Notes under the pieces: model-generated
The model's database searches: none
What the model saw: the letters and a program-made list of their open reading frames with translations, nothing else
What the model was told of the DNA's origin: nothing
DNA from: VXOZ01 sp965220045
GTDB lineage: Bacteria > Chloroflexota > UBA11872 > VXOZ01
Direction: 5' to 3'
Length of the DNA: 64,000 nt
Assembly (NCBI GenBank): GCA_965220045.1
Contig: OZ244803.1
Location: 1,798,001-1,862,000, forward strand
Part shown: in pieces, positions 42,032-50,531 of the stretch
How positions within the stretch are numbered: position 1 is the first letter of the stretch
Layout: every line of letters starts with the position of its first letter
Translations under genes and position numbers: made by a program

Positions 42032-42820
42032 CTACCGCCCTTCTCCGTAAGGGCCCGTCACATTGTCGCCGGAAACCGCAGCCAGCGAAGTCTCTGCCGC
42101 CATCTCAGTCTGCTCGGCGCTCGCGGCAACTATGTGGATGTCCCCGTAGAGCTCGGCCTGCCGGACGCTCGCCTTGCCCAACCGCAAGTACTCGAGCACC
42201 GCCAAAAAGGCCACTACGATCTCCTCCAAAGACTCGGCGGGCTCGATGAGTTCGCGGAATCCGGCTCGGCCATGCAGCACGATGAGCGTCCCAATGCGGT
42301 CTATGTACGTCTCAATGTGCACCGTGCGCCGCGCTACGGCCGGCAGGTCTTCTTCTTTCTCTTGCAGCACCGCTGCCAGCGCACTCACCAGGTCTTCAGG
42401 CGCATAGTTCACGAGGTCGGCCGGAGGCAGGGGCAGTGCCACAGGGGCAGCCGCCGTGCGCTGGTACGCCACGTCGGACTCTTCCTGCAATGCGGCAACC
42501 GCTTCCATCAAACGCTTGAAGCGATCGTAGCCCCGCAGTTGGTCCTCCAGGGACTCTTCCAACTCGTCCAGTGCCTCCTGAGGCTCATGGAGGAGGGCAC
42601 GCGACTTACCGTACATGAGCAGAGCCGCCACCCGGAGAAATGCCGCAAGCAGCGGGCCATCCTGCTTTTCCATGGCGCGCACATGCGCGAGAAACTGCTT
42701 GGTCACCGCAACCAATGACAGTTCAGTTATGTCAAGCTTTTGCTCTTGCACAAGGCGTAGCAAGACATCCAGAGGGCCGTCGAAAACGGCAAGCCGGACA
42801 TTAGGCAGCGGAGAACCCAT
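42032..42820 (-). CDS. scpA: Segregation and condensation protein A
   Basis: 262-residue kleisin that bridges SMC heads. VFDGPLDVLLRLVQEQKLDITELSLVAVTKQFLAHV is the N-terminal helical domain that binds the SMC neck, and the C-terminal winged helix has VVAFLAVLEYLRLGKASVRQ, which binds the SMC head. Translation starts 1 nt after the M50 gene stop, so the three genes form one operon. Confidence 0.92.
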   Translation of the reverse strand: MGSPLPNVRLAVFDGPLDVLLRLVQEQKLDITELSLVAVTKQFLAHVRAMEKQDGPLLAAFLRVAALLMYGKSRALLHEPQEALDELEESLEDQLRGYDRFKRLMEAVAALQEESDVAYQRTAAAPVALPLPPADLVNYAPEDLVSALAAVLQEKEEDLPAVARRTVHIETYIDRIGTLIVLHGRAGFRELIEPAESLEEIVVAFLAVLEYLRLGKASVRQAELYGDIHIVAASAEQTEMAAETSLAAVSGDNVTGPYGEGR

Positions 42821-42821
42821 T

Positions 42822-43526
42822 CTAAATCCCTAGAAAGAGGCCCCTGAGAAACAATACCGGTGGGCCTAGGATGGCGTTGAAGATCCCGATGCGCAGGAAC
42901 CACTGGTCCAGGAGAACGATGAGAAGCAGCAGAAACGGTCCCTGTATCTCAAACCGGGTGATGGATGGCACAAGGTGCGGCGGCAAGAAGCGCAAGAGCA
43001 CACGATACCCATCCAAAGGGGGAATTGGGATGATGTTGAAGACAGCCAATGCGATGTTGATCTGGACGACGATCGCGAGGATGGTTGCAACTGCCTCAGT
43101 CGTAGAATCCAGGGCTACGCCCGAGAATGAGATCACGTTTTGAAAGAGCAACCCAATGGCAGCCGCAGCTACTATGTTGGCAACAGGACCGGCTATAGCC
43201 ACCATCGCTCCACCGGAAATAGGGCCGTTGCGTAGGTTGGCAGGATTGTAGGGCACCGGCTTTCCCCAGCCAAAGCCGATGAGAAAGATCATGATGGTAC
43301 CGAGCAGGTCAAGATGGGATAGGGGGTTTAGCGTCAACCTGCCCTGAGAGGCGGCAGTAGGATCACCAAGCCTATTGGCCATCCACGCGTGACTGAACTC
43401 ATGCACGGAAATGCCAACGACCAGCGCAAGGAGCAGTCCGAGAAATACCGCAGGGTCTGCCAATTGGGCAAGCAAAACCGACCTCGCGTCAGACAGGCTG
43501 AATAGCAGAAATGTGGCCACACACAT
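42822..43526 (-). CDS. Site-2 protease family membrane metallopeptidase (M50)
   Basis: 234-residue polytopic membrane protease. The zinc site is HEFSHAW (in VVGISVHEFSHAWMANRLGD) and the third ligand Asp lies in NIIPIPPLDGYRVL. Five to six hydrophobic segments are visible; no PDZ domain, so it is the short YwhC/Rv-type form. ATG at 43526 chosen; the frame is open to 43670 but the extra part is basic and not family-like. Position before scpAB is common in Firmicutes, Chloroflexota and Deinococci. Substrate unknown. Confidence 0.9.
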   Translation of the reverse strand: MCVATFLLFSLSDARSVLLAQLADPAVFLGLLLALVVGISVHEFSHAWMANRLGDPTAASQGRLTLNPLSHLDLLGTIMIFLIGFGWGKPVPYNPANLRNGPISGGAMVAIAGPVANIVAAAAIGLLFQNVISFSGVALDSTTEAVATILAIVVQINIALAVFNIIPIPPLDGYRVLLRFLPPHLVPSITRFEIQGPFLLLLIVLLDQWFLRIGIFNAILGPPVLFLRGLFLGI

Positions 43527-43660
43527 CGTAGCACTCCGGCCGCGAAATGACAATGTTACTTGTCGCGAGAAGGCGCTTTTGCTACGATTAACCAGATGCC
43601 AAGCTTGAGGCGTCAGATTGGTTTGCCTTGAGCCTGAATTGTGCTGGAGAGTGAAGCTTA

Positions 43661-43984
43661 ATGCGTGCAAGTGCCGCCCATGTCGATCCGGTTGAGATGT
43701 TTACCGGCGTACACCGCCGGACTCTCGCGTACGGTGACAAGGCTATGATCTGCCAGATTTCTTTTGCGCCGGGCGGCGATGTGCCGTTGCACCACCACCC
43801 CAATGAGCAAACGGGATATGTGCTGGAAGGAACCTTGAAGCTAACTATCGGCGAGGACCTCCTGGTCCTGACGCCGGGCGAAACCTATGTGATCCCCGGC
43901 AATACACCGCATGCGGCCACGGCCGATGAGCCAACCGTTGTTTTAGACATCTTCTCGCCGCCGCGTGAAGACTACAAAGATTGA
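43661..43984 (+). CDS. Small cupin-domain protein
   Basis: 107-residue single-domain cupin. Motif 1: PLHHHPNEQTGYVLEGTLKL, with three His and a Glu for metal binding; motif 2: PGNTPHAATADE with the fourth His. Such proteins range from isomerases and dioxygenases to sensors; nothing here fixes the role. Alone between the divergent M50 gene and rpsP. Confidence 0.82.
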   Translation: MRASAAHVDPVEMFTGVHRRTLAYGDKAMICQISFAPGGDVPLHHHPNEQTGYVLEGTLKLTIGEDLLVLTPGETYVIPGNTPHAATADEPTVVLDIFSPPREDYKD

Positions 43985-44066
43985 TTGACGGCACTCCAAG
44001 TGACTTCAATTCTTGACGAATTGCGTAATGTGTAGACGAATGAACTGAGACTATCTATCGAGGAGG

Positions 44067-44318
44067 ATGAGCGTTTTGCTTAAGATCCGGCTGGCGCGCA
44101 TTGGCAAACGAAAGCAACCCCACTATAGGGTTGTCGTTGCGGACTCTCGAGTGCCGCGCAATGGGCGCCATATAGACTTGTTGGGACACTACAACCCGCG
44201 GACCGAGCCCTCAACCGTTGAGATCGATACGGAGCGCGCCAACGAGTGGCTGCAGAAGGGCGCACAACCCACGGAACGCGTGCGAAAGCTGCTTGCAATT
44301 GCGGGACTGGAGGCCTAG
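44067..44318 (+). CDS. rpsP: Ribosomal protein S16
   Basis: 83 residues. LLKIRLARIGKRKQPHYRVVVADSRVPRNGRHIDLLGHYNPR is the family span; AQPTERVRKLLAIAGL ends it. Ribosome site GAGGAGG. Heads the standard rpsP-khpA-rimM-trmD-rplS series. Confidence 0.95.
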   Translation: MSVLLKIRLARIGKRKQPHYRVVVADSRVPRNGRHIDLLGHYNPRTEPSTVEIDTERANEWLQKGAQPTERVRKLLAIAGLEA

Positions 44319-44320
44319 AG

Positions 44321-44656
44321 ATGTATCAGCGGCGCTCAGGCAGGCCCCGGGACGGCGGACGCCGCGGCCCCCGGCAATATGGCGGCGGAGGTCGCGACTA
44401 TCGCGGCGACAGCGGCACAATACCCGCGTTGACAGGCCTTATTGAATTCGTGGCGTATGGCTTGGTGCGCAATGTTGATGCTGTCCAGGTGCGTGAGATT
44501 GTCCGCTCCCAGGCCGTCGTCTACGAATTGCGGGTGGCCGAGGAGGACAAGGGCAGAGTCATTGGGAAAGACGGCCGCATCGCGCAGGCGCTGCGCACGG
44601 TGATGCGTGCCGCGGCCGGAGAATCGAGCCGCCGTGTCGCGCTTGACATCATCTAA
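44321..44656 (+). CDS. khpA: KH-domain RNA-binding protein KhpA with RG-rich N-terminal extension
   Basis: 111 residues against the usual ~76. The C-terminal 75 residues form the KhpA (YlqC) KH domain with VIGKDGRIAQALRTVMRA carrying the GxxG-type GKDG loop; KhpA with KhpB binds many RNAs and affects cell-size control in Gram-positive bacteria. The first ~35 residues are a disordered tail rich in Arg and Gly (RRSGRPRDGGRRGPRQ, YGGGGRDYRGD), which is not normal for this protein and resembles RGG RNA-binding tails. ATG at 44321, 2 nt after rpsP. Confidence 0.88.
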   Translation: MYQRRSGRPRDGGRRGPRQYGGGGRDYRGDSGTIPALTGLIEFVAYGLVRNVDAVQVREIVRSQAVVYELRVAEEDKGRVIGKDGRIAQALRTVMRAAAGESSRRVALDII

Positions 44657-45221
44657 GCCGCCAGCCGCCAGCAACGTCTCCGGAGGAACGGGTAACGGGG
44701 AGCGGGTCGATCCCTTTGACGGTTGGATTATCATCGGCCGGATACGCGGTCCCCACGGTGTGCGGGGTGAAGTCCGGGTTGAGGTGCTCACCGACTTCCC
44801 CGAGCGCTTCCAGACTTACAAGCGGTTGTACATCGGAGATTCTCACGCCCCTTACAATGTCGAGAGGGTGCGCTTTACGCCAAAGGGCGCGCTCCTGAAA
44901 CTCGCCGGCGTAGACTACCGCGACCGTGCCAGAATTTTTGCACGCTCCTATGTTGCGCTCCCTGAATCGGGATTGGCGCCGCTCCCCGCCGGCAGTTTCC
45001 ACCACCACCAAATCAAGGGGATCAGAGTCTTTGCGGATGATGGTGGCTTTCTCGGCACCGTCGCGGAGATTATTACGACCGGTAGCAACGACGTCTACAT
45101 TGTGCGCAACGAGGATGGCGGCGAAATCCTCTTACCGGCAACAGCGGAAGTCGTGCAAACCATCGACGTGGAAACCCAACGCATCGACGTTAACCTCATC
45201 CCCGGGTTGATCCCCGATTAG
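44607..45221 (+). CDS. rimM: 16S rRNA processing protein RimM
   Basis: RimM assists 30S head maturation with S19. DGWIIIGRIRGPHGVRGEVRVEVLTDFPERF is the N-terminal RimM span; the PRC-barrel half has HHHQIKGIRVF and SNDVYIVRNEDGGEILLPA. The GTG at 44607 overlaps khpA by 50 nt; in-frame GTG 44634 and TTG 44643 are alternatives. The ~35 residues before the domain are not conserved, so the start is uncertain. Confidence 0.9.
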   Translation: MPRPENRAAVSRLTSSKPPAASNVSGGTGNGERVDPFDGWIIIGRIRGPHGVRGEVRVEVLTDFPERFQTYKRLYIGDSHAPYNVERVRFTPKGALLKLAGVDYRDRARIFARSYVALPESGLAPLPAGSFHHHQIKGIRVFADDGGFLGTVAEIITTGSNDVYIVRNEDGGEILLPATAEVVQTIDVETQRIDVNLIPGLIPD

Positions 45222-45385
45222 GGCGCTTACCTAGTGTTCCCGATTCTCTTTAGGCACTCGCCCACTGTGCATCGGAGCAAGGCACTCTAGTTTTCCCGTG
45301 CCTCATTGAGAGGTATGCAGGATCCACGAGGTACGCCCAGCGATAGCACTGCCGGCTGTAGCCAGTTCATACCCTAACAATTCCC

Positions 45386-46126
45386 ATGGTGCGCGTAGAC
45401 ATCCTCACCCTGTTCCCAGAGTACTTTCGCGGCCCGCTTGACCACGGCACCATCAGCCGCGCGGTGCGAGGCGGGCACGCTACCGTTGTCGTGCACAATC
45501 TGCGCAATTGGGCAGAAGGCAAACACCGTGTTACTGACGATTACACCTTTGGCGGCGGCACCGGCATGGTCATGAAGCCGGAGCCGTTCTTCCGGGCCGT
45601 CGCAGACCTCAAGACACCGGAAGCTCACGTCATTCTGCTCAGCCCCTCCGGCCGGCTCCTGGACCAAGACACCGCCACAGACGTGGCCGGCCATGGGCAT
45701 CTCATCTTGCTCTGCGGCCGCTATGAAGGGGTGGACGAGCGTGTAGCGGCCCACTTGGCGGATGAGGAAGTATCCATCGGCAATTACGTGGTGAGCGGCG
45801 GCGAGTTGCCTGCTCTGGTGGTGCTCGACGCTGCGGTCCGGCACTTGCCCGATGTGCTGGGCGGCGGTCCGGCAGCCGCGTGTGAGGAGTCGTTTGCAAC
45901 GGGACTCCTGGAGTATCCTCACTATACCCGGCCCGCTGCCTACCAGGACATAAAGGTGCCTGACATCTTGCTGTCCGGCAATCACGCACAGATTGCCAAC
46001 TGGCGCCGCCAGCAGTCGCTCCTACGAACGCGGGAGCGCCGCCCCGGCCTGCTTTCGGGCGCCGACCTCAGTGAGGAAGACAGGACCTACCTTGCGTCCA
46101 AGTCAAATTGCGAGTCTTCCGGCTAG
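45386..46126 (+). CDS. trmD: tRNA (guanine-N1)-methyltransferase TrmD
   Basis: 246-residue SPOUT methyltransferase making m1G37 in tRNA. MVRVDILTLFPEYF, DDYTFGGGTGMVMKPEP and LLCGRYEGVDERV with the trefoil-knot SIGNYVVSGGELPALV are diagnostic. A 164-nt gap after rimM without a clear signal; no good ribosome site before the ATG. Confidence 0.95.
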   Translation: MVRVDILTLFPEYFRGPLDHGTISRAVRGGHATVVVHNLRNWAEGKHRVTDDYTFGGGTGMVMKPEPFFRAVADLKTPEAHVILLSPSGRLLDQDTATDVAGHGHLILLCGRYEGVDERVAAHLADEEVSIGNYVVSGGELPALVVLDAAVRHLPDVLGGGPAAACEESFATGLLEYPHYTRPAAYQDIKVPDILLSGNHAQIANWRRQQSLLRTRERRPGLLSGADLSEEDRTYLASKSNCESSG

Positions 46127-46175
46127 TGTGCTACTGTAGCAAGAGTGACACTTGTAAGTACGATGAGAATTGAAC

Positions 46176-46520
46176 ATGGCAACGATAGTTGATGACATTG
46201 TTGGGAAGCAGCTAAAGTCCGATTTGCCGGAATTTGGCCCTGGAGACACGGTGCGTGTGAACGTAAAGGTCGTGGAAAGTGGTCGTGAGCGCACGCAAGC
46301 CTTTGAAGGCGTTGTGCTTTCGCGTCGCGCATCGGGTATCAACGAAAACTTCACCGTACGGCGCACAACCCATGGCATTGGCGTGGAACGGACGTTCTTG
46401 CTCCACTCCCCCCGCATTGAAAGCCTAAGTGTGGTACGGCGCGGCAAAGTACGGCGCGCGAAGCTATACTATCTCAGAGACCGCGTCGGCAAAGCGGCAC
46501 GCATCAAGGAACGCCGGTAG
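46176..46520 (+). CDS. rplS: Ribosomal protein L19
   Basis: 114 residues; subunit-interface 50S protein. FGPGDTVRVNVKVVESGRERTQAFEGVVLSRRASGINENFTVRR span and GVERTFLLHSPRIESLSVVRRGKVRRAKLYYLRDR span are classic. ATG 46176 preferred over TTG 46170. Followed at 20 nt by a terminator hairpin. Confidence 0.95.
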   Translation: MATIVDDIVGKQLKSDLPEFGPGDTVRVNVKVVESGRERTQAFEGVVLSRRASGINENFTVRRTTHGIGVERTFLLHSPRIESLSVVRRGKVRRAKLYYLRDRVGKAARIKERR

Positions 46521-46539
46521 TCGGTACACAGTCAGAAGG

Positions 46540-46571
46540 AATGCCCGCTCGCGTCGCGTCAAGCGGGCATT
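46540..46571 (+). terminator. Hairpin terminator after rplS
   Basis: AATGCCCGCT and its exact inverse AGCGGGCATT form a 10-bp stem with a 12-nt loop, 20 nt after the rplS stop. The tail attattgtgt is only partly T-rich, so termination may be incomplete and let rnhB be read through. Confidence 0.65.
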
Positions 46572-46579
46572 ATTGTGTA

Positions 46580-47380
46580 ATGCGCACATCCGCTCGCCTT
46601 GATAACCTCGCGATTGAACGGTCTTGGCTGGACCGGGGCGCTTCGCTGATTGCCGGTACGGATGAGGTCGGCCGTGGCGCTTGGGCCGGTCCTGTCGTTG
46701 CGGGCATGGTCGTCATTCGCAGCAACCTCATACTCTCGCTGCCTGCGGACTTGCATGGAATCGACGACTCTAAGCTTCTTAGTCCGCAGCGGCGGGCGGC
46801 GCTGGTGCCGCACATTGTGGCCCATGTGGACGCTTGGGGCATTGGCGCCGCAACCTCCCGCGAAATCGCGAAAGACGGCTTCGGCGCTGCCGTACGTCTT
46901 GCCATTCACCGGGCCTACGCCGACCTTTCTACGCAGTTTCGGCGCACACCGGACGTTCTCCTTACAGACGCGGTGAACCTGCCCGACCCTCCCGTTCCGA
47001 CTGAGTCCCATCCCAAGGCCGACCAGCGCTGCCTCACAGTGGCTATGGCCTCGATATTGGCCAAAGTTCATCGCGACCGGTTGATGCAACGCTTTGATTC
47101 GGTCTACCCAGAATACTATTTCGCCAAGAACAAGGGCTATGGGACGCGCGAACACCAGCAGGCCCTGTTCGGCCTTGGACCGTGTGCCATTCACCGCATG
47201 TCCTTCCAGCCGGTAATGCGGGCGGCAACGTCACTCTTCGCCGCATCTCGATCCACACTCGACGCTCCTACCGGCGTGGCGCCCGATCGCGATCACGAAT
47301 TCCCTAGCCGCGACACCGCAATCGCCATGGCGAAGCGTACCTACGACGGAACGACCTTCCCGGGAAGCGCGGAACTGTGA
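46580..47380 (+). CDS. rnhB: Ribonuclease HII
   Basis: RNase HII cuts RNA in RNA-DNA hybrids and single ribonucleotides in DNA. GTDEVGRGAWAGPVVAG gives the DEDD-type Asp and Glu, GIDDSKLL and LLTDAVNL the further acidic residues, and KADQRCLTVAMASILAKVHRDRLM the Lys-x-Asp helix. About 45 residues after the usual end (past FQPVMRA) are not family-like. The ATG at 46580 has no strong ribosome site, and the terminator hairpin immediately precedes it. rnhB-yraN is a common pair. Confidence 0.92.
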   Translation: MRTSARLDNLAIERSWLDRGASLIAGTDEVGRGAWAGPVVAGMVVIRSNLILSLPADLHGIDDSKLLSPQRRAALVPHIVAHVDAWGIGAATSREIAKDGFGAAVRLAIHRAYADLSTQFRRTPDVLLTDAVNLPDPPVPTESHPKADQRCLTVAMASILAKVHRDRLMQRFDSVYPEYYFAKNKGYGTREHQQALFGLGPCAIHRMSFQPVMRAATSLFAASRSTLDAPTGVAPDRDHEFPSRDTAIAMAKRTYDGTTFPGSAEL

Positions 47381-47751
47381 ACGCAAGCCGGCAGCGCCAG
47401 GCTATCGGACGCTGGGGAGAGGAAGTCGCCGCCCGCTACCTCACCGAGCAAGGTTATACAATTCTATCGCGCAACTATCGCACGCCCGCCGGGGAATTAG
47501 ACATCATTGCGCATGAAGGCGATGCCATCGTCTTCGTAGAAGTGAAGACCCGGCGCACATCCAGCTTTGGGCCTCCTCAAGAGGCAGTAACCCCGGCAAA
47601 GGCCGCCCACATCATTGCAGCCGCGCAGCACTACTTGCAGGACACTGCACAGATCGAGGGCAACTGGCGCATTGACGTGGTCGCCGTCCTTGGCGGCCCC
47701 AGATCTTCCCCTGAAATCACGCTCATTCGCAGTGCTGTGGAGGCAAATTGA
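47377..47751 (+). CDS. yraN: YraN family endonuclease-like protein (UPF0102)
   Basis: 124-residue protein with a predicted Holliday-junction-resolvase-type nuclease fold. GRWGEEVAARYLTEQGYTILSRNYRTPAGELDIIAHEGDAIVFVEVKTRR is the family span, with GE-x-DI and E-x-K as the putative catalytic set. Function not established. GTGA overlap with rnhB and TTGA with the next gene suggest one operon. Confidence 0.9.
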   Translation: MNASRQRQAIGRWGEEVAARYLTEQGYTILSRNYRTPAGELDIIAHEGDAIVFVEVKTRRTSSFGPPQEAVTPAKAAHIIAAAQHYLQDTAQIEGNWRIDVVAVLGGPRSSPEITLIRSAVEAN

Positions 47752-48830
47752 ACACTATGCCAACGCTATGGAATACGTCCTTTTCGCGCGAGGAATTGCT
47801 CTCTCGCGTCGGGAGTATGGACCAGGTGGGCGGGGCCCGGCGTCTTCGCTGGGAAGAAGGGCCGGAAGACGCCATGCTTGCCGCGGAAATGCGCACGGGA
47901 TCGGGGCTGAACCTCTGGGTCGCGCCGACACGCGGCCTGGATGTCGCTCACGCCGAGTATAAGGGCATACCCCTCGCCTGGCGCTCGCGCACCGGCGATG
48001 TCCACAGCGCCTACTTCGAACCGCAAGGAATGGACTGGCTCCGCGGTTTCTTTGGCGGCCTCCTCACCACCTGCGGGCTGACCTACATGGGCGCGCCCAG
48101 CACAGACCGAGGGGAAGAGCTCGGCATTCACGGCCGCATATCCTATACCGCGGCGCGCAATGTCCTGGTCGATAACGACTGGGACGACGACGACTATGTC
48201 ATGCGCGTCCAAGGCCGTCTCACGGAGAGCACCGTCTTCGGCAATACGCTCGTGCTCACACGCACAATTTCAGCGCGACTGGGTGAGCAACGCTTCTTTC
48301 TGCACGACCGCGTGGAGAATAGGGGGCGCGAGCCCAGTCCGTTCATGCTGCTCTATCACGTCAACATCGGCTTTCCCTTGGTGCACCGCGATTCCCGATT
48401 GCTCTTGCCCACGGAGCACGTGGAGCCGCGTGACGAGGCCGCCCAGGTGGGCCGCGAGCAATACGATCGCTTCGAAGACCCAACACCAGACTACGCGGAG
48501 CGAGTCTATTTCCATGCCATGAAGCCCAATTCTACCGGACGAGTACAAGCCGCCATCGTCAATCCAAGTCTATGCGATGGCATTGGCGTATACCTTCGTT
48601 ACGACCCGCTCGAGCTTCCATGCTTCACGGAGTGGAAGATGATGAACAGTGATGAATACGTGGTTGGCTTGGAACCGGGCAATAGCCTGCCGCTCGGGCG
48701 CGCAATCGAGCGCAGCGAAGGCCGGCTGCACACCTTGGAACCAGGCGAGGTGCAGGAGTTCAATCTAGAGATCGGCGTATTGGACGGCTCACAAGCGATC
48801 CAGGACTTCGAACAAGCGATGCGGTCATGA
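47748..48830 (+). CDS. DUF4432 family protein (aldose-1-epimerase-like)
   Basis: ~360-residue member of DUF4432, related in fold to galactose mutarotases. GLNLWVAPTRGLDVAHAEYKGIPLAW, GLLTTCGLTYMGAPS, LGIHGRISYTAARN and LLYHVNIGFPLV are typical blocks, and the HG and late E residues mark the putative sugar pocket. Likely acts on a free or phosphorylated sugar, but no activity is fixed. Start is TTG 47748 (overlapping yraN stop) or ATG 47757. Ends in ATGA shared with the next gene. Confidence 0.8.
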   Translation: MNTMPTLWNTSFSREELLSRVGSMDQVGGARRLRWEEGPEDAMLAAEMRTGSGLNLWVAPTRGLDVAHAEYKGIPLAWRSRTGDVHSAYFEPQGMDWLRGFFGGLLTTCGLTYMGAPSTDRGEELGIHGRISYTAARNVLVDNDWDDDDYVMRVQGRLTESTVFGNTLVLTRTISARLGEQRFFLHDRVENRGREPSPFMLLYHVNIGFPLVHRDSRLLLPTEHVEPRDEAAQVGREQYDRFEDPTPDYAERVYFHAMKPNSTGRVQAAIVNPSLCDGIGVYLRYDPLELPCFTEWKMMNSDEYVVGLEPGNSLPLGRAIERSEGRLHTLEPGEVQEFNLEIGVLDGSQAIQDFEQAMRS

Positions 48831-49564
48831 AACCGATCACCATCCTCTGGTCCGACGGCGTGAGCGAAGCTGAGGCTAAAGAATCGATTGGCGCCATGCG
48901 CGACTTCCTTCGCTATTTGCAGGACGTTGCCAGCGAACAGGATTTCGGTCTCGCGCCAATCGTGCTCCGTCCGTACGGCAACTGGATCCTGAAGGGCACA
49001 GCCGGTGAGGATGCCTACCACTCGTTTCGTTGGTATTGGGAATCCAGCCTCGACCACAATTCAGGACAGGTCTCTGCGGCAACGTTCATTGAAATCGTGC
49101 GCTTTGAGCCCTGGCAGCACGTCGATCCCCACCTGGACCTTGCTCTCTTGCACACAGAGTTAAGGGATGACATCACGGAGACGAGCGGCGACTTTCCCTC
49201 GGTATTCGCGTATACCGAGCCTGATCTGGTTGCCGTGATCTCACTGCGCCATCTCGCCCAAATTGCCGATAGCGACTTGCGCCTCAGATGTCTGCGCAGT
49301 CTTGTGATGCACAACTTTGGCCTCTTGGTCGGTCTACCTACAGGATCACAGAGTGCGGAGCAGGGCCGCCCAAAGCGAAGAGTAGATCCTGCGCGCGCCC
49401 CCGCGCGCCCATGCGCCATGACCTGTATCATGTATGAGGCACAGTCGATTGATGAGTTGATGGCAGCGGCAACCGCGAGAGAAGATGACACTCCGATCCT
49501 CTGCAAACTATGCCAAGAAGCCGTGCGCTCAATAGTGTTTAGTTTGCACTTTTCTCGCAACTAG
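48827..49564 (+). CDS. Archaemetzincin-like protein lacking the HExxH catalytic residues
   Basis: 245 residues, no signal peptide. I do not recognise it with certainty. The C-terminal half follows the archaemetzincin layout: VFAYTEPDLVAVISLRHLA, then RSLVMHNFGLLVGL where HExxHxxG would be, then Cys196-x3-Cys200-I-M and Cys226-x2-Cys229, matching the C-x4-C-x-M...C-x2-C structural zinc site. At the active site His162 remains but Glu is Asn and the second His is Leu (HNFGL), so peptidase activity is unlikely. Alternatively the match is coincidental and this is an unrelated zinc-knuckle protein. ATGA overlap with the DUF4432 gene; 52 nt before the DraG-like gene. Confidence 0.45.
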   Translation: MKPITILWSDGVSEAEAKESIGAMRDFLRYLQDVASEQDFGLAPIVLRPYGNWILKGTAGEDAYHSFRWYWESSLDHNSGQVSAATFIEIVRFEPWQHVDPHLDLALLHTELRDDITETSGDFPSVFAYTEPDLVAVISLRHLAQIADSDLRLRCLRSLVMHNFGLLVGLPTGSQSAEQGRPKRRVDPARAPARPCAMTCIMYEAQSIDELMAAATAREDDTPILCKLCQEAVRSIVFSLHFSRN

Positions 49565-49616
49565 GCAAGATGCGAAATCCTGATGCATCGATGAGCCCGA
49601 TAGTAGACCAAGCACC

Positions 49617-50531
49617 GTGAAAACCATGAAACAACTTGACCGCTTTCGGGGAACGCTCGTCGGGCTCGCGATTGGCGAATTTCTCGGCGCAACGACAGAA
49701 GGCATGACGCGGCCGGAAATCCGCGCTCGCTTTGGTGTGCTGCGCGACGTACGAGGACCGGCTGCCTGTGCTGGCGAAATTGCCAATCAAGCGCGCTGCC
49801 TTGCGGAGAGTCTCGAAGCCTGCGGCGAGTACGATCCGGAAGACGCATTGCAGCGCTTGGTTGCCTGGTCGTTCAGTTCCCAGGGCGTCCTCTCCCAGGA
49901 TGTCACCAACCGCACGCTAGCGAAAGTTGCCAGCGGGATGATGTGGGAACACGCATCGTCATTGACGTACTGGGAGTCCGGCGGCAAGACAACAGGCATC
50001 CACGTCGTCGGTCGGTGCGCCCCCTTAGCCCTGCTATTCGCCCAACATCCGGAGCAAAACATCGCCGCGACGTATAGCAGCGCCAGGCTCACACACTACG
50101 ATCGCATGTGGAGCTGGGCTGCCGTCACCCTGAATCTCATAGTCTCCGCGCTCATTGCGGAAAACTCGATCAAAGACTCCCTCAAGCTTATCGTGGACCA
50201 CATGGAAGACTACGACGTTCCCGTTCCGGTCTTGGAGCGATTGTCGCAGTTGGAAGCCACTTCCTACATTCAGCCGTCCACCATGGCATTCGATGCCCTG
50301 GAAGCGGCAATTGTGTGCCTTTTGCGCACGGAAACTGCGGAGTCCGCGGTTGTAGAGGCCGTAAATCTGGGCGGAGCAAGTCAAGCGACGGGCGCGGTCT
50401 GCGGCGCGCTCGCCGGCGCCTCGCACGGTCTGTCCGGCTTACCGGATCGCTGGTGGCAACGTCTGGAAGACGTAGACGCATTCGTGGACCTGGCCGATCA
50501 ACTCCATAGCCTTGCCAGCGACTATTCTTGA
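49617..50531 (+). CDS. ADP-ribosylglycohydrolase-fold protein with lost metal ligands
   Basis: 304 residues with the all-helical layout of the ADP-ribosylglycohydrolase (DraG/ARH) family: FRGTLVGLAIGEFLGATTEG at the start, AESL helix, GKTTGIHVVGRCAPLALLF, ARLTHYD, and EAVNLGGASQATGAVCGALAGASHGLSGLPDRWW near the end. In active members the start reads GDxLG, a DDT motif binds Mg, and GGDTDT supplies two more ligands. Here they read GEFLG, GEIA (53-56) and GGASQAT (252-258), so nearly every Mg ligand is gone. It is probably a pseudoenzyme that may still bind ADP-ribose or serve as a scaffold. GTG 49617 or ATG 49626. sfsA follows with TTGA overlap. Confidence 0.65.
   Translation: MKTMKQLDRFRGTLVGLAIGEFLGATTEGMTRPEIRARFGVLRDVRGPAACAGEIANQARCLAESLEACGEYDPEDALQRLVAWSFSSQGVLSQDVTNRTLAKVASGMMWEHASSLTYWESGGKTTGIHVVGRCAPLALLFAQHPEQNIAATYSSARLTHYDRMWSWAAVTLNLIVSALIAENSIKDSLKLIVDHMEDYDVPVPVLERLSQLEATSYIQPSTMAFDALEAAIVCLLRTETAESAVVEAVNLGGASQATGAVCGALAGASHGLSGLPDRWWQRLEDVDAFVDLADQLHSLASDYS

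Noticed and set aside
44013..44038. rpsP promoter TTGACG...TAGACG
   Set aside because: The spacer is only 14 bp and the -10 is poor.
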